From Croceivirga sp. (GTDB taxonomy: Bacteria; Bacteroidota; Bacteroidia; Flavobacteriales; Flavobacteriaceae), in NCBI GenBank assembly GCA_028281025.1, contig JANQKR010000016.1:1-64000 (forward strand): DNA of 64,000 nucleotides, written 5' to 3'. Shown here in pieces: positions 51,061 through 60,484 of this stretch (position 1 is the first letter of the stretch; every line of letters begins with the position of its first letter). Position numbers and translations under genes: made by a program. The notes beneath the pieces were generated by a model, which was not told the DNA's origin, made no database searches, and worked only from the letters and a program-made list of their open reading frames with translations.

Positions 51061-52437
51061 TTAAAAAAACAATAATCCCACAATGTAGATGGTACCGCCC
51101 AAAAACATAAACAACAGGGTGTAGGGTAAAATTTCCTTGGCCTTCAGCTTTGTAATGCCCAATAATGGCAATGCCCAAAAGGGTTGAAGCATATTTGTTA
51201 CTTGGTCCCCATAGGCCAAGGCCATCACCGCTTTGCGCAGGGGAACCCCCAAAGCCATTGCGGATTCCAGCACCAAGGGACCCTGAATGGCCCACTGACC
51301 TCCACCACTGGGAACGAATACATTCACCAAACCTGCACTGAAAAAGGTAAATAAGGGCAAAGTGGTACTGCTGCTAATGGATACGAAAAAATCCGAGATT
51401 TGCCCAATCATTCCACTCCCCCCCATTACCCCCATAATGCCAAAATAGAGCGGAAATTGTATCAGGATGCCGGAGACATCACCTATGGCCTCTTCCACGG
51501 CCCTTAAAAAACTTGAAAAACTCCCATGGAGTACAATGGCAAGCCCCAACATGAAAAAGTTCAATAAATTGGGGGTTACGTTCATTTTTTTTAGAAAGGG
51601 GAGATATTGGACAAGGAAGGCTACCAAGATCAACGCACCAAATGCTAAGGACAATAGTTTGGAATGTTCCAATTTTTCGGCTCCTGAAAGTCCTTGTTTA
51701 CGGGTCTTCTGAAATTGATACGGACGTAAATGCATTGCGGTAGGCTTTGTTCTCCGTCCCAAATAATACACCAATACTGAAATTGACAGTACTACCACAA
51801 TAAAGGTGAGCATATTTGCCATACTAAAAACCGTCTCCGAGGTGGAAATGGATTCGGGCAACCCATGCACCAATGCATTGTTCTGAAAGCTTTTCATCAG
51901 TTCTTCCAGATGTCCTTTCTCGGATACCTTTAAAGGCGCAGAACCGCTGATTCCCCCATGCCAAACCATCAATCCCAAATACCCACAGGCGCCAATGAGG
52001 GGGTAGTTAATGGGAATATCCCGCTCTTGGGCATATTCCCCGACCTTTCTTGCCAAAAGGGCCCCAAAAATCAATCCCAAACCCCAATTAAAGAATGAAA
52101 CCAGCATTGTGGGCAATGCAACCAAAATGGCTGCGTTCGCAGGGTTTTTAACAAACCCTGTCAGTCGCATGATCAATTGCTCCATGGGCCTGCTCAGTAC
52201 CAATACATGCCCAAGAACCAAAATCAACATCATCTGATAGGCAAAGACCAATAGCCCGTTGTTCCAAACCCCTTGTTCCCATAGCCTCAGTACATGGAAC
52301 AAATGGTTACCTTCCTCAGGTGCTTTACCAAAAACCAGGGCCAGGGCCAAGGTGAATACGGTAAGCAACACTGCAATTGTAAATGGTGAGGGTAAAAAGC
52401 GCCTAAAAGTATGTTCTATGAGCTTGGTAAAGCCCAT
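51061..52437 (-). CDS. short-chain fatty acid transporter (AtoE family)
   Basis: 458 residues with about a dozen helices of the AtoE family. FRRFLPSPFTIAVLLT, the GGQWAIQGPLV loop preceded by NVFVPSGG, and YGDQVTNMLQPFWALPLL are typical. It probably moves short-chain fatty acids such as acetoacetate or butyrate across the inner membrane. Three bases after the DUF3127 gene; aat follows after 41 bases. Confidence 0.88.
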   Translation of the reverse strand: MGFTKLIEHTFRRFLPSPFTIAVLLTVFTLALALVFGKAPEEGNHLFHVLRLWEQGVWNNGLLVFAYQMMLILVLGHVLVLSRPMEQLIMRLTGFVKNPANAAILVALPTMLVSFFNWGLGLIFGALLARKVGEYAQERDIPINYPLIGACGYLGLMVWHGGISGSAPLKVSEKGHLEELMKSFQNNALVHGLPESISTSETVFSMANMLTFIVVVLSISVLVYYLGRRTKPTAMHLRPYQFQKTRKQGLSGAEKLEHSKLLSLAFGALILVAFLVQYLPFLKKMNVTPNLLNFFMLGLAIVLHGSFSSFLRAVEEAIGDVSGILIQFPLYFGIMGVMGGSGMIGQISDFFVSISSSTTLPLFTFFSAGLVNVFVPSGGGQWAIQGPLVLESAMALGVPLRKAVMALAYGDQVTNMLQPFWALPLLGITKLKAKEILPYTLLFMFLGGTIYIVGLLFF

Positions 52438-52440
52438 TGG

Positions 52441-52821
52441 TTAAAAAGGAAGGTCGTCGTGATCGTCGTCTGAGAATTCCTCTGCAGGTTCAAAAGCTTC
52501 CATTGGGGGAACGGGCGGCATTTCCGGATTGTTCTGTGCGGCGTTTTCCATATTTTCAATACGCCAACCCTGGATGGAATTGAAATACTTGGTCTCCCCT
52601 TGAGGATTGACCCATTCCCTACCCCTTAGATTAATACTGATCTTTACCAATTGCCCTACTTGATAACTGTTCAACAAATCTGTTTTATCCTGAACAAATT
52701 CCACCAAAATATGTTGTGGATATTGCTCCTCAGTGGTAACGACAAGTTCGCGTTTTCTAAAACCATTGGTGCCATAGGTTTTGGTTTCATCTATCAATTT
52801 TATCCTTCCCTGAATTTCCAT
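52441..52821 (-). CDS. DUF3127 (SSB-like) protein
   Basis: 126 residues from ATG 52821. EIQGRIKLIDETKTYG and FRKRELVVTTEEQYPQHILVEFVQDK then a Ser/Asn-rich strand with GREWVNPQGETKYFNSIQGW form an OB-fold. The C-terminus is acidic and ends DDHDDLPF, very like the tail of single-stranded DNA-binding proteins that recruits partners. DNA or RNA binding is inferred from this. A longer in-frame ATG at 52872 overlaps the divergent gene's leader. Confidence 0.87.
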   Translation of the reverse strand: MEIQGRIKLIDETKTYGTNGFRKRELVVTTEEQYPQHILVEFVQDKTDLLNSYQVGQLVKISINLRGREWVNPQGETKYFNSIQGWRIENMENAAQNNPEMPPVPPMEAFEPAEEFSDDDHDDLPF

Positions 52822-52942
52822 GCGTATTAATTTTATGTTCACCAAAAATAGGGAAAATGGGGAGCGGCGCAACTATGGCATCCCATCCTTTTTCAACAAA
52901 AGAATCCTTTTTCCAGTATCTTTATATCCAACAGGAATTCGT

Positions 52943-54088
52943 ATGAAATTCAACCCCAAAAAGCGGACATCCAATATCTTTTTACTTGTTTCTGCCTTTG
53001 TTGTGGTAAGTCTTATTTTATGGAACACCAACAGCTTTTTTGAAAAATTCAAAGAAGAGGAACGCCTGAAAATGGAGAATTGGGCAGCTGCGGAACTTGA
53101 AGTGCTCCAATCACCAATTGATCAGGAATTGGGCAATTTGCCCTTGATCATTATGGGCAACAATACCTCTACCCCAATGATCCTGGTGAACGAGGAGGGT
53201 TCGATAAAAACACACAACATCCCCCTTGAAGTCGCTGAGGACTCTTTAAAGATCCAGTCCCTTATCAAAAAATTCGCTGGGGAAAACAAACCAATAGAGA
53301 TCATTCAGGGCGGGGATTTGCTCCAGACCCTTTACTATGGAAATTCCGAGGTGCTGAATAAGCTCAAGTACTATCCCATTGCCCTGTTGTTGATCATTTG
53401 TTTATTTGGGACCGTTATCTTCTTTTTCTTCAAGACGAATAAAGCTTCGGAACAAAACAAGCTATGGGCGGGTATGGCCAAGGAAACCGCACATCAAATT
53501 GGCACTCCCCTAACTTCCTTATTGGGTTGGAACGAATTGCTGAAAAGTGAACAGATCAATCCGGAAATCACGAAAGAAATTGAAAAGGACATTTCCCGAT
53601 TGGATACCATTACGGAACGGTTTTCCAAAATAGGTTCCACTCCAAATCTGGAAATCCACGATATTGTCCTGGAAACCACCAAAGCCTTTGATTACCTAAA
53701 AAAGCGAAGTTCCAAGCTCATTCATTTTTCCTTCAATTCCCAGATAGATGAACTTCCCGTGCTTCTTAATCCCCCGCTTTACAATTGGAGTATTGAAAAT
53801 TTGGTCAAGAACGGGATAGATGCAATGAAGGGAAAGGGCAATATTGCCGTTCAAATAGAAAAGGCCGGAAACCAGGTACACATACTTATTTCCGATACCG
53901 GTCATGGCATCCCAAAAAGTGATTTTCAGAATATTTTTAACCCAGGCGTTACCTCAAAGAAAAGGGGATGGGGACTTGGTCTATCTTTAGTTAAAAGAAT
54001 TATTGAGGAGTACCATAAAGGAAAAATTAAAGTACTTTCGTCCAGTAAGGAGGGGACCATTATGCAGATTTCCCTTCGAATTGCCTAG
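52943..54088 (+). CDS. sensor histidine kinase
   Basis: 381 residues from ATG 52943. N-terminal TM (TSNIFLLVSAFVVVSLILW), a periplasmic sensor (about 40-150) with the SIKTHNIPLEVAEDS stretch, a second TM (YPIALLLIICLFGTVIFFFF), the phospho-acceptor H-box KETAHQIGTPLTSLLGWNEL, N-box NLVKNGIDAM, G1 ISDTGHGIP and GWGLGLSLVKRI. No response regulator is adjacent. The next small gene may be co-transcribed. Confidence 0.9.
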   Translation: MKFNPKKRTSNIFLLVSAFVVVSLILWNTNSFFEKFKEEERLKMENWAAAELEVLQSPIDQELGNLPLIIMGNNTSTPMILVNEEGSIKTHNIPLEVAEDSLKIQSLIKKFAGENKPIEIIQGGDLLQTLYYGNSEVLNKLKYYPIALLLIICLFGTVIFFFFKTNKASEQNKLWAGMAKETAHQIGTPLTSLLGWNELLKSEQINPEITKEIEKDISRLDTITERFSKIGSTPNLEIHDIVLETTKAFDYLKKRSSKLIHFSFNSQIDELPVLLNPPLYNWSIENLVKNGIDAMKGKGNIAVQIEKAGNQVHILISDTGHGIPKSDFQNIFNPGVTSKKRGWGLGLSLVKRIIEEYHKGKIKVLSSSKEGTIMQISLRIA

Positions 54089-54091
54089 TGT

Positions 54092-54442
54092 ATGTCAAAA
54101 GTAAAACAGGTTGTCATAAAAGAAGCGGACATTACCAATAATTGTCCTGAGTGCTACAATCAGGAACTACAGCTTACCTTTTATCAAAAACATACCTTCA
54201 ATTCCTTTTTTCATCGTACCACTGCGGAGGTAAGCCATGAAATTAAGTGTAAAAAATGCGAATCGATCATCTATCCCGTAAATTGGACCGTGGACATTGA
54301 AAGGGTATTTGAATACTTTAACAAACTGGTTACCCCTGATAAGGCGTCCGTTAGGTTCACAAGCCTGTTCTACTTGCTATTACTTCTTTTTACCCTGGCC
54401 GGAGCCGCTGGCGTTTATTTTTACTTGGAAAACGCCCCTTAA
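54092..54442 (+). CDS. zinc-ribbon membrane protein, hypothetical
   Basis: 116 residues: a zinc ribbon from CPECYNQ and CKKCES, then a C-terminal hydrophobic helix (SLFYLLLLLFTLAGAAGVYFYL). It starts 3 bases after the kinase stop, on the same transcript. Tail-anchored and possibly an accessory to that kinase; no known family. The last four bases overlap the convergent HIT gene. Confidence 0.7.
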   Translation: MSKVKQVVIKEADITNNCPECYNQELQLTFYQKHTFNSFFHRTTAEVSHEIKCKKCESIIYPVNWTVDIERVFEYFNKLVTPDKASVRFTSLFYLLLLLFTLAGAAGVYFYLENAP

Positions 54443-54828
54443 AGTTTTTCCCGGATTTGGGAGGCAATATCCTCAAATTCCTCGGAAGGCATTTGCACTT
54501 TACTTTGGAAAGTGGCATTTGCCATGGTGTGCAATGGAATTAGGTGCACGTGCACATGGGGGACCTCCAATCCAATTACGGTTATTCCCACCCGCTCACA
54601 AGGAATGGAAGCTTCTATGGCCTTACCCACCTTTCTGGAAAAGGCCATTAATCCCAAATAGGTTTCTTCGTCCAGGTCCAAAATTTTGTCCACTTCCTTT
54701 TTGGGGATACATAAGGTGTGCCCTTTGGAATTTGGGTTAATATCCAAAAAAGCGAAAAAATCCTCGGTTTCCGCAATCTTATAACAAGGAATTTCCCCGT
54801 TGATGATCTTCGTAAAAATACTGGCCAT
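54439..54828 (-). CDS. HIT family nucleotide hydrolase
   Basis: 129 residues from ATG 54828. The histidine triad is HVHVHLIP (HxHxHxx), with KGHTLCIPKKEV upstream. HIT proteins split AMP-linked or ADP-linked substrates. It follows greA by about 70 bases, a common neighbour in this group; a terminator lies between them. Confidence 0.92.
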   Translation of the reverse strand: MASIFTKIINGEIPCYKIAETEDFFAFLDINPNSKGHTLCIPKKEVDKILDLDEETYLGLMAFSRKVGKAIEASIPCERVGITVIGLEVPHVHVHLIPLHTMANATFQSKVQMPSEEFEDIASQIREKL

Positions 54829-54842
54829 GTTTAACGTACAAA

Positions 54843-54873
54843 TAAAAAATCCCGCCCATTCCCGGACAGGATT
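54843..54873 (-). terminator. intrinsic terminator after greA
   Basis: On the minus strand AATCCTGTCC pairs with GGGCGGGATT (including G-T pairs) around GGGAAT, then T6. Confidence 0.65.
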
Positions 54874-54898
54874 AAAGATAGGGCTTTTCCCTTTTGTT

Positions 54899-55375
54899 TC
54901 AGGTACGGCTGATTTCCAAAATCTCAAATTTTAGGGTTCCGTTGGGCACTTGAACTTCTGCAATATCACCTACGGATTTACCCAGTAGCCCTTTTCCGAT
55001 TGGGGAGGTAACCGATATTTTCCCTGCCTTTAAATCTGCCTCGCTCTCGGCCACCAAGGTATACTTCATTTCCATTTTATTGGCCTGGTTACGGATTTTA
55101 ACCGTGGACAATACCAATGCTTTGGAAGTGTCCAATTGGGATTCATCTATGATACGTGCATTGGCTACCGTCTCTTCCAATTTGGCGATTTTCATTTCTA
55201 AAAGTCCCTGGGCCTCCTTAGCGGCATCGTATTCGGCATTCTCCGACAAATCCCCCTTATCACGTGCTTCGGCAATTGCCTGCGAAGCCTTGGGGCGCTC
55301 CACATCCCTTAACTGGTCCAATTCCTCCTTCAATTTTTTCAATCCTTCTTCGGTATAGTAAGAAACTTTCGACAT
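54899..55375 (-). CDS. greA: transcription elongation factor GreA
   Basis: 158 residues from ATG 55375. GreA rescues stalled RNA polymerase by stimulating transcript cleavage. The N-terminal coiled coil with the acidic tip (ARDKGDLSENAEYDAAKE) and the C-terminal FKBP-like domain (ISVTSPIGKGLLGKSVGDI) are both normal. A TAnnTTTG box about 125 bases upstream suggests a long leader. Confidence 0.95.
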   Translation of the reverse strand: MSKVSYYTEEGLKKLKEELDQLRDVERPKASQAIAEARDKGDLSENAEYDAAKEAQGLLEMKIAKLEETVANARIIDESQLDTSKALVLSTVKIRNQANKMEMKYTLVAESEADLKAGKISVTSPIGKGLLGKSVGDIAEVQVPNGTLKFEILEISRT

Positions 55376-55501
55376 AACATTCATATTTAACACAAAAGAC
55401 CATTGGGGAAAAGACGGTTCTCCCCACGGTTCTTCCTTATTTTAATTGAAAAAATCCTCTGCTTTCACCGTGCCTGCACAGCTTTTAGCGAGGATTTAAC
55501 G

Positions 55502-55509
55502 CAAATATA
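55502..55509 (-). promoter_or_regulatory. candidate -7 box for greA
   Basis: TATATTTG on the minus strand matches TAnnTTTG. It would give a leader of about 120 bases before greA. No clean -33 box at the standard distance. Confidence 0.35.
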
Positions 55510-55546
55510 CACAAAATTTAGTGATTTTTACCTAAAATTAGATGCT

Positions 55547-55987
55547 GTGAAAAAGCTTTTCTACCTGATTTTCATACCCTTACTGTTTTCATGCGAAAGT
55601 GATAGTCCCAATAGAAACCCTTTTCTACCGGATGCCAATTTTAGGTTTGAACTCAACCTTAGCCTTCCCTTATATACGGACCTTAACAATATTGGGAATC
55701 CTATTTATGTGGGTAACGACGGCGTTGGAATAAGAGGTGCATTTGTGATGAGAACTGGAACTGGCAATCAATTCGTGGCATGGGAAGCCAGTTGCCCCAA
55801 CCAAGCGCCCAGTGATTGTTCCACGATGATCTTGGAAGGCCAAAATGTACGTTGCCCCTGTGATGATTTTGAGTACAACCTGTTCTTTGGACAATTGCTC
55901 AACCCTCCTGATGATGGCAGCAGATTTTACAATCTGAAGCCTTACCGAGCAGTTTTGACAGGTAATTCAGTTATTATTTCCAATTAG
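55547..55987 (+). CDS. Rieske-like lipoprotein lacking the His ligands
   Basis: 146 residues from GTG. Lipoprotein signal with lipobox LFSC (LIFIPLLFSCESD). The chain has the Rieske topology: VAWEASCPNQAPSDCST and VRCPCDDFEYNLFFGQLLNPP, then a final strand GNSVIIS. In a Rieske site these would read CxH and CPCHxxxF; both His are replaced (Asn and Asp), so no iron-sulfur cluster is expected. Cell-surface or periplasmic. Divergent to greA; 3' end overlaps the next gene by 4 bases. Function unknown. Confidence 0.72.
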   Translation: MKKLFYLIFIPLLFSCESDSPNRNPFLPDANFRFELNLSLPLYTDLNNIGNPIYVGNDGVGIRGAFVMRTGTGNQFVAWEASCPNQAPSDCSTMILEGQNVRCPCDDFEYNLFFGQLLNPPDDGSRFYNLKPYRAVLTGNSVIISN

Positions 55988-56979
55988 ATAACCCCAAGTA
56001 TTTTGTCCATCACCCAACTGGTATGTAAGCCTGAACTGCCCAAAGAAGGATGTTTTGCCTCCCCAAACAATTGCTTGCGCATATTTTCCACATGATACTG
56101 GTGCAAATGTTTGGGATGTTCAATAAAAACGGATTCCCTATTTGAGCCATAAATCAATTCCAACGGGGATTCATCCAACACGGAAAACCGAATCTCCCCT
56201 TTGGAACCCAAAATCTCCACATGATCTTTGGGCTCGTGGCTTCCAAAATTCCAACTGCCGGAACCGGTTGCCCCGTTTTTATGTTTCCAACTTCCCGTGA
56301 TCGTATCAAAAGCGGTGTACAATCCCTGCTGATTAGAGGCAATCCCTTTTGCTTCCGTAATATCCCCAAGTAAATAGGTAAAAAGGTTCAATCCATGACT
56401 GGCCAAATCATCAAAATAACCGGCGGGGGCAATTTTGGCATCGGTACGCCAATTGTATCCACCGCTCAAATCCAAGGGACTGGCGGTCCTCGTTTTTACC
56501 CAATGGATGTGCCGTACTTCCCCAATCAATCCTAAATCCAACCATTCCTTTATTTTCTGGAACCTTGGAAGGGACCTGCGATAATACGCAACGAACAGGG
56601 GAACATTCCTTTCCTGAAAAGCATTGTGAATTTCCAGGCTATCCGCATAACAGGAGGACATCGGTTTTTCGATACAGCACGGTTTCCCTACCCTTGCCAC
56701 TTGCAGGCCATAAAACTTATGGGTGTCCGGGGGAGTCGCAATATACACTGCGTCAATCCCAGGGTTCTCAATGACTTCCCCGGCATCCGTAGTCCAATGG
56801 GGCACCTTATGCCGGATGGCATAATCCTTGGCCTTAGCATCATCCCGTCGCATGACCATGGCCAATTCAAAATCTTGGGTCGTATGATAGGGTGGTCCAC
56901 TTTTTACCTCGGTCACATTGCCACAACCTATAATCCCCCATCGGATAGGTTTATGATGAAAAAAAGGGACGTGTTCCAT
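55984..56979 (-). CDS. Gfo/Idh/MocA family oxidoreductase
   Basis: 331 residues. N-terminal Rossmann (WGIIGCGNVTEVKSGP), GIDAVYIATPPDTH and CIEKPMSS (the EKP motif of the family), then a C-terminal alpha/beta domain. It oxidises or reduces sugar-type substrates with NAD(P). It is not clearly tied to its neighbours. Not a truncated copy. Confidence 0.88.
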   Translation of the reverse strand: MEHVPFFHHKPIRWGIIGCGNVTEVKSGPPYHTTQDFELAMVMRRDDAKAKDYAIRHKVPHWTTDAGEVIENPGIDAVYIATPPDTHKFYGLQVARVGKPCCIEKPMSSCYADSLEIHNAFQERNVPLFVAYYRRSLPRFQKIKEWLDLGLIGEVRHIHWVKTRTASPLDLSGGYNWRTDAKIAPAGYFDDLASHGLNLFTYLLGDITEAKGIASNQQGLYTAFDTITGSWKHKNGATGSGSWNFGSHEPKDHVEILGSKGEIRFSVLDESPLELIYGSNRESVFIEHPKHLHQYHVENMRKQLFGEAKHPSLGSSGLHTSWVMDKILGVI

Positions 56980-57085
56980 AACTAGTGTTTTCCCAAAATT
57001 AGAAAGAATTACCCTTCATGAGGTAAGCGGACAAATGGGTTAATCCTTAGTAGGTGCCCCAATCTTCCAATACCTTGGCTTGGAC

Positions 57086-57994
57086 CTAAAAATGGAGTCC
57101 CGTAAAAACCAGTTCCCCATACTGTAAAGGTGCTTTTTCCAAGCCTCTTGCCTTGAGCCAGTTTAAAAATTGATCCACCCGATGCCGATCCATTTTACCC
57201 CAATCCGCATGGTTTCCATAAGCCGTCATGGTCATCTCTTGACTTTTGAGCAAATCAATGTCCTTATCCTGTTCCGCGACCAAAGGAGCCAAAATCCTCA
57301 CGGCTTCCCCTGGATTTTGTTTAGCGTAGGAAAAACCTTTTTTAACCGCTTGTAAGAAAGCGGAATAAGATGGTTTATCCTTCTCTACACGCTTTTGCGA
57401 TGCCAGGATAATGGGAGAATAGCCATAGGGAATATCGTAATCTGAAAGTCTAAACTCCCGAAGTTCCAATCCGTTACCCCGGGCCTGTACTCCTTCCCAA
57501 TTAAGGAAAACCCAGGTGGCATCATATTGTCGCGATTGCAAAGTTTCCCAAATACCCAATTTATCGGGATATACCAACTCCATTTGTCCGGAACCTCCAT
57601 CATTCTTTATCATCTGACGCACAATTTCATCTTCATATCTTGCTTTATAGGAAGCATAGGACCGCCCATCCAAATCCCTCGGTCTTTGTATGTTGCTGTC
57701 TTCCAAAACCACAATTGCACTCAAATCCTCTTGAAATAGGGTAGCCAAGGCCACAGCATCAAAAGGATGTCTTTTGCAACGGTAACTTATAACACTCTCC
57801 AAAGGGCAAAGCGCCATATCCGCTATGCCCATCTCAACTTTTTTGGCTGGAGTGACCGCGTAGTTATCCTGTTGGGGATCCAATAATTCCACTTCCAATC
57901 CAACCGCCTTAAAATACCCCAGGGCATCGGCCACAAAAAAACCTAAGTGATTGATATTGGGCGTCCAGTCCAACGCCAGTTTCAATGTTTTCAT
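57086..57994 (-). CDS. THI5/NMT1-like substrate-binding protein
   Basis: 302 residues with the NMT1/THI5 periplasmic-binding fold: LALDWTPNINHLGFFVADALGYFKAVGLEV, then MGIADMALCPLESVISYR and SLKGK-type DLDGRSYASYK. There is no signal peptide. The fungal HMP-P synthase residues (Lys and His at the MGLKAMIHTLA position, and the CCCFC motif) are not present, so it is not that enzyme. It lies 1 base after a TPP-controlled TonB receptor, so a role in uptake or binding of thiamine or its pyrimidine is likely. No ABC permease is adjacent. Confidence 0.75.
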   Translation of the reverse strand: MKTLKLALDWTPNINHLGFFVADALGYFKAVGLEVELLDPQQDNYAVTPAKKVEMGIADMALCPLESVISYRCKRHPFDAVALATLFQEDLSAIVVLEDSNIQRPRDLDGRSYASYKARYEDEIVRQMIKNDGGSGQMELVYPDKLGIWETLQSRQYDATWVFLNWEGVQARGNGLELREFRLSDYDIPYGYSPIILASQKRVEKDKPSYSAFLQAVKKGFSYAKQNPGEAVRILAPLVAEQDKDIDLLKSQEMTMTAYGNHADWGKMDRHRVDQFLNWLKARGLEKAPLQYGELVFTGLHF

Positions 57995-57995
57995 T

Positions 57996-60170
57996 TTAAA
58001 AGTTTAAGGTTGCTCCAACTAGAAAATTAATTCCGGCCTGGGGATAAAATCCAGCTCCTTCCACTGTGGTTACCGTACCTGGATTGGTAAAATCATCATC
58101 AAAAGTGAAGAAAAAGCCATTGGACACGATGTCTTGATCAAAAATATTGTTCACCAGACCCGAGAATACGATACTCTTGATAAATGAGTTGGCCTGCCAG
58201 GTATACTGAATGTTTAAATCCGTTTGGGAATAGGCTTCCAAAATGGAACCTTCAGCATCTATATTGCCCATATATTGCTCACTAACGTATTTGGACAATA
58301 GGGAAAATTGCCAATTGGCGTGGGGCATGTATCCCAAAATATTGCCCGCCACCACATTTGGCGAATAGGCAATATTGGTATTGCCCAAATTCTGGATTTC
58401 ACCATCCCTTTGAAAGATAAAGTCAATGTTTTTGTTGCTGCTCAACGCAACATTGGGCTGTAAAAACCATTTAGTGCCCAGGGAAAATCTGGCGTCTACC
58501 TCCAATCCCAATCGGTAACTGTCCCCTACATTGGCCCGCAATGGAGCTCCAACATCATTTAATTCACCTGTAAGGACCAATTGGTCCTTATAACGCATAT
58601 AATACACATTGGTATTCAACTGAACGGATGGATTGATGTAACGCCAACCCAATTCAAAATCATTAAGCCTTTCTGGCCTGGGATTTCCATTTTCATAATC
58701 GTTACGATTGGGTTCCCTGTTTGCACGGGCATAAGAGAAGTAAAAGTTGTTGTTTTTATTAAGGTCAAATGTGAGTCCTGCTTTTGGATTGAAAAAATTA
58801 AAGGTGTCGTCCACCAAGCCGGTATCCTCCCCATTGGCCTCATAACCCACAGTCCGGTATTGAAGATCTCCAAAAAGGCTCCATTTGTCATTCAATTTAT
58901 AGATGGCCTTTGAGTAGAGGTTTAGATCGGTCTTTGTGGACGTATCGTCATAGTACCGATCTCGATATTCACTGTTGTTGGCAAAACGCGCCCAAATGAC
59001 CTCCCCAAAATGATCTCCTTTGTAGATATTGTATCCTCCGCCCAAGATCAACTGCAAGTTTTCATCTTGATAATTTGCCGAAAAGACGGTTCCATAAAAG
59101 TCATTGTCCAGCCATCTTCTACGAATCAAATCCGTGGTATTGACCTCTTCCCCATTGACAACCAAGGGTTCAAAACCATAGGTTTCAAAATCGTCATCTT
59201 CCCGAAACTGCTCAAAAAAGCCCCTCCCTTTAGTGTAATGTAGCGCAATATTGGTGTTCCAATTGTCATCCAGTTGTTCGTTCCAATGCAGTTGAAAATG
59301 GTCTTGTTTGTAATTGTCCTCTTCATTTTCATAAAAACGGACCTGCCCATTCTCGTCCGTGTACCGCCCTGCGATATTAAAGGTTCGGTTCTCCTCCAAT
59401 GTTTGGGCATCGACCCCAAACCAGGATTGGTAGGTAATCTCGTGTCCGCCAAACAATAGTGCCTTTACCAAGGTATTATCATCTTTGTAGACCCCTTGTA
59501 AAAAATAGGAATCCAACTCCGAAGAAGCCCTATCTATATACCCATCCGAAATAATGCGGGACAATCGCCCGGACAGTTCCACATGGTCATACATGAGTCC
59601 GGTACTAAACTTGATGTTGTTTCTTAGGGTATTAAAACTTCCAAAAGAGGAAGAAATTTGCCCGTAGGCCTCTTCAGAAAATGCATCGGTCAATAAGTTA
59701 AGACTGGCACCAAAAGCACCTGCTCCGTTGGTTGATGTTCCCACACCACGTTGCAATTGGAGACTCTGGGTGGAAGAAGCAAAATCCGGCATGTTCACCC
59801 AAAAAGTGCCTTGTGATTCGGCATCATTATATGGGATTCCATTTATGGTCACGTTGACCCTGGTGGCATCACTACCCCGTACACGAATTCCAGTATAGCC
59901 AATGCCGGCTCCAGCATCCGAGGTAGTGACCACAGCAGGTAAAAAATTCATCAGGATGGGAATGTCCTGCCCTAAGTTCCGGGGGGCAATTTCCTCCTTT
60001 CCCAAATTTGAAAAAGTAACCGGAGATTCTTTGGTTACCCTAACTGCGGATACCAAAACCTCATCCAAAACCACTTTGGTTCCTTGGGTGGTATCCTGTT
60101 CTTGATTTTGTGCATGAAGCGGTACCGCTAGGCTGCACAGGGCCAGTGTTGTGAAAATAGATGTTTTCAT
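57996..60170 (-). CDS. TonB-dependent outer-membrane receptor, TPP-regulated
   Basis: 724 residues: signal peptide (LALCSLAVPLHAQ), plug domain (VLDEVLVSAVRVTKESP, IRVRGSDATRVNVTINGIPYNDAESQG) and a C-terminal barrel ending in Phe (VGATLNF). It would take up a thiamine-related compound because a TPP riboswitch lies directly upstream and a THI5-like gene follows. TPP-controlled TonB receptors are known in Bacteroidota. No TonB box is clearly visible, but the DEVLVS stretch is the usual start of such plugs. Confidence 0.9.
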   Translation of the reverse strand: MKTSIFTTLALCSLAVPLHAQNQEQDTTQGTKVVLDEVLVSAVRVTKESPVTFSNLGKEEIAPRNLGQDIPILMNFLPAVVTTSDAGAGIGYTGIRVRGSDATRVNVTINGIPYNDAESQGTFWVNMPDFASSTQSLQLQRGVGTSTNGAGAFGASLNLLTDAFSEEAYGQISSSFGSFNTLRNNIKFSTGLMYDHVELSGRLSRIISDGYIDRASSELDSYFLQGVYKDDNTLVKALLFGGHEITYQSWFGVDAQTLEENRTFNIAGRYTDENGQVRFYENEEDNYKQDHFQLHWNEQLDDNWNTNIALHYTKGRGFFEQFREDDDFETYGFEPLVVNGEEVNTTDLIRRRWLDNDFYGTVFSANYQDENLQLILGGGYNIYKGDHFGEVIWARFANNSEYRDRYYDDTSTKTDLNLYSKAIYKLNDKWSLFGDLQYRTVGYEANGEDTGLVDDTFNFFNPKAGLTFDLNKNNNFYFSYARANREPNRNDYENGNPRPERLNDFELGWRYINPSVQLNTNVYYMRYKDQLVLTGELNDVGAPLRANVGDSYRLGLEVDARFSLGTKWFLQPNVALSSNKNIDFIFQRDGEIQNLGNTNIAYSPNVVAGNILGYMPHANWQFSLLSKYVSEQYMGNIDAEGSILEAYSQTDLNIQYTWQANSFIKSIVFSGLVNNIFDQDIVSNGFFFTFDDDFTNPGTVTTVEGAGFYPQAGINFLVGATLNF

Positions 60171-60333
60171 CCGTAAAGAATTTTACGAATAAAAGGGGCT
60201 ATTATTCTGGTTACACTTAATTTTTTGAGCGACCCAATTCAAAGGTAACTTCGCCAACAGCGTAGTTGGTCCTTTGTTGAAAATGTACCTCCTTTGATGA
60301 AGCTCAGGACGGATGGAACATTTTCCCAACGCT

Positions 60334-60479
60334 CGGTCCCTTAGCAGCATTACCTGCCCAGGTTCAATGGGTATAATCTCAGCCTTACGGAATTTGGAAT
60401 TTTGATTGTCGAAATTAGAATTCTACCGTTCCAATTCGGTCTTTCAAAACCCCTCCTTAGGTAAAGCACCCCTTTGAGA
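60334..60479 (-). promoter_or_regulatory. TPP riboswitch
   Basis: Read on the minus strand: AAAGGGGTGCTTTAC at the 5' end, then CTGAGATTATACCC, TGAACCTG, GGTAATGCTGC and the closing AAGGGA. These are the core THI-box elements in order. GCTTTAC pairs with GTAAGGC to form P3, with an unusually long arm of about 60-70 bases between. It sits between the promoter and the TonB receptor start, about 160 bases from the start codon, and should switch the receptor off when TPP is plentiful. Confidence 0.93.
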
Positions 60480-60484
60480 TGCGC

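Noticed and set aside
57086-57994. Fungal-type HMP-P synthase (THI5)
   Set aside because: The Lys and His used by the fungal enzyme and the CCCFC motif are absent.
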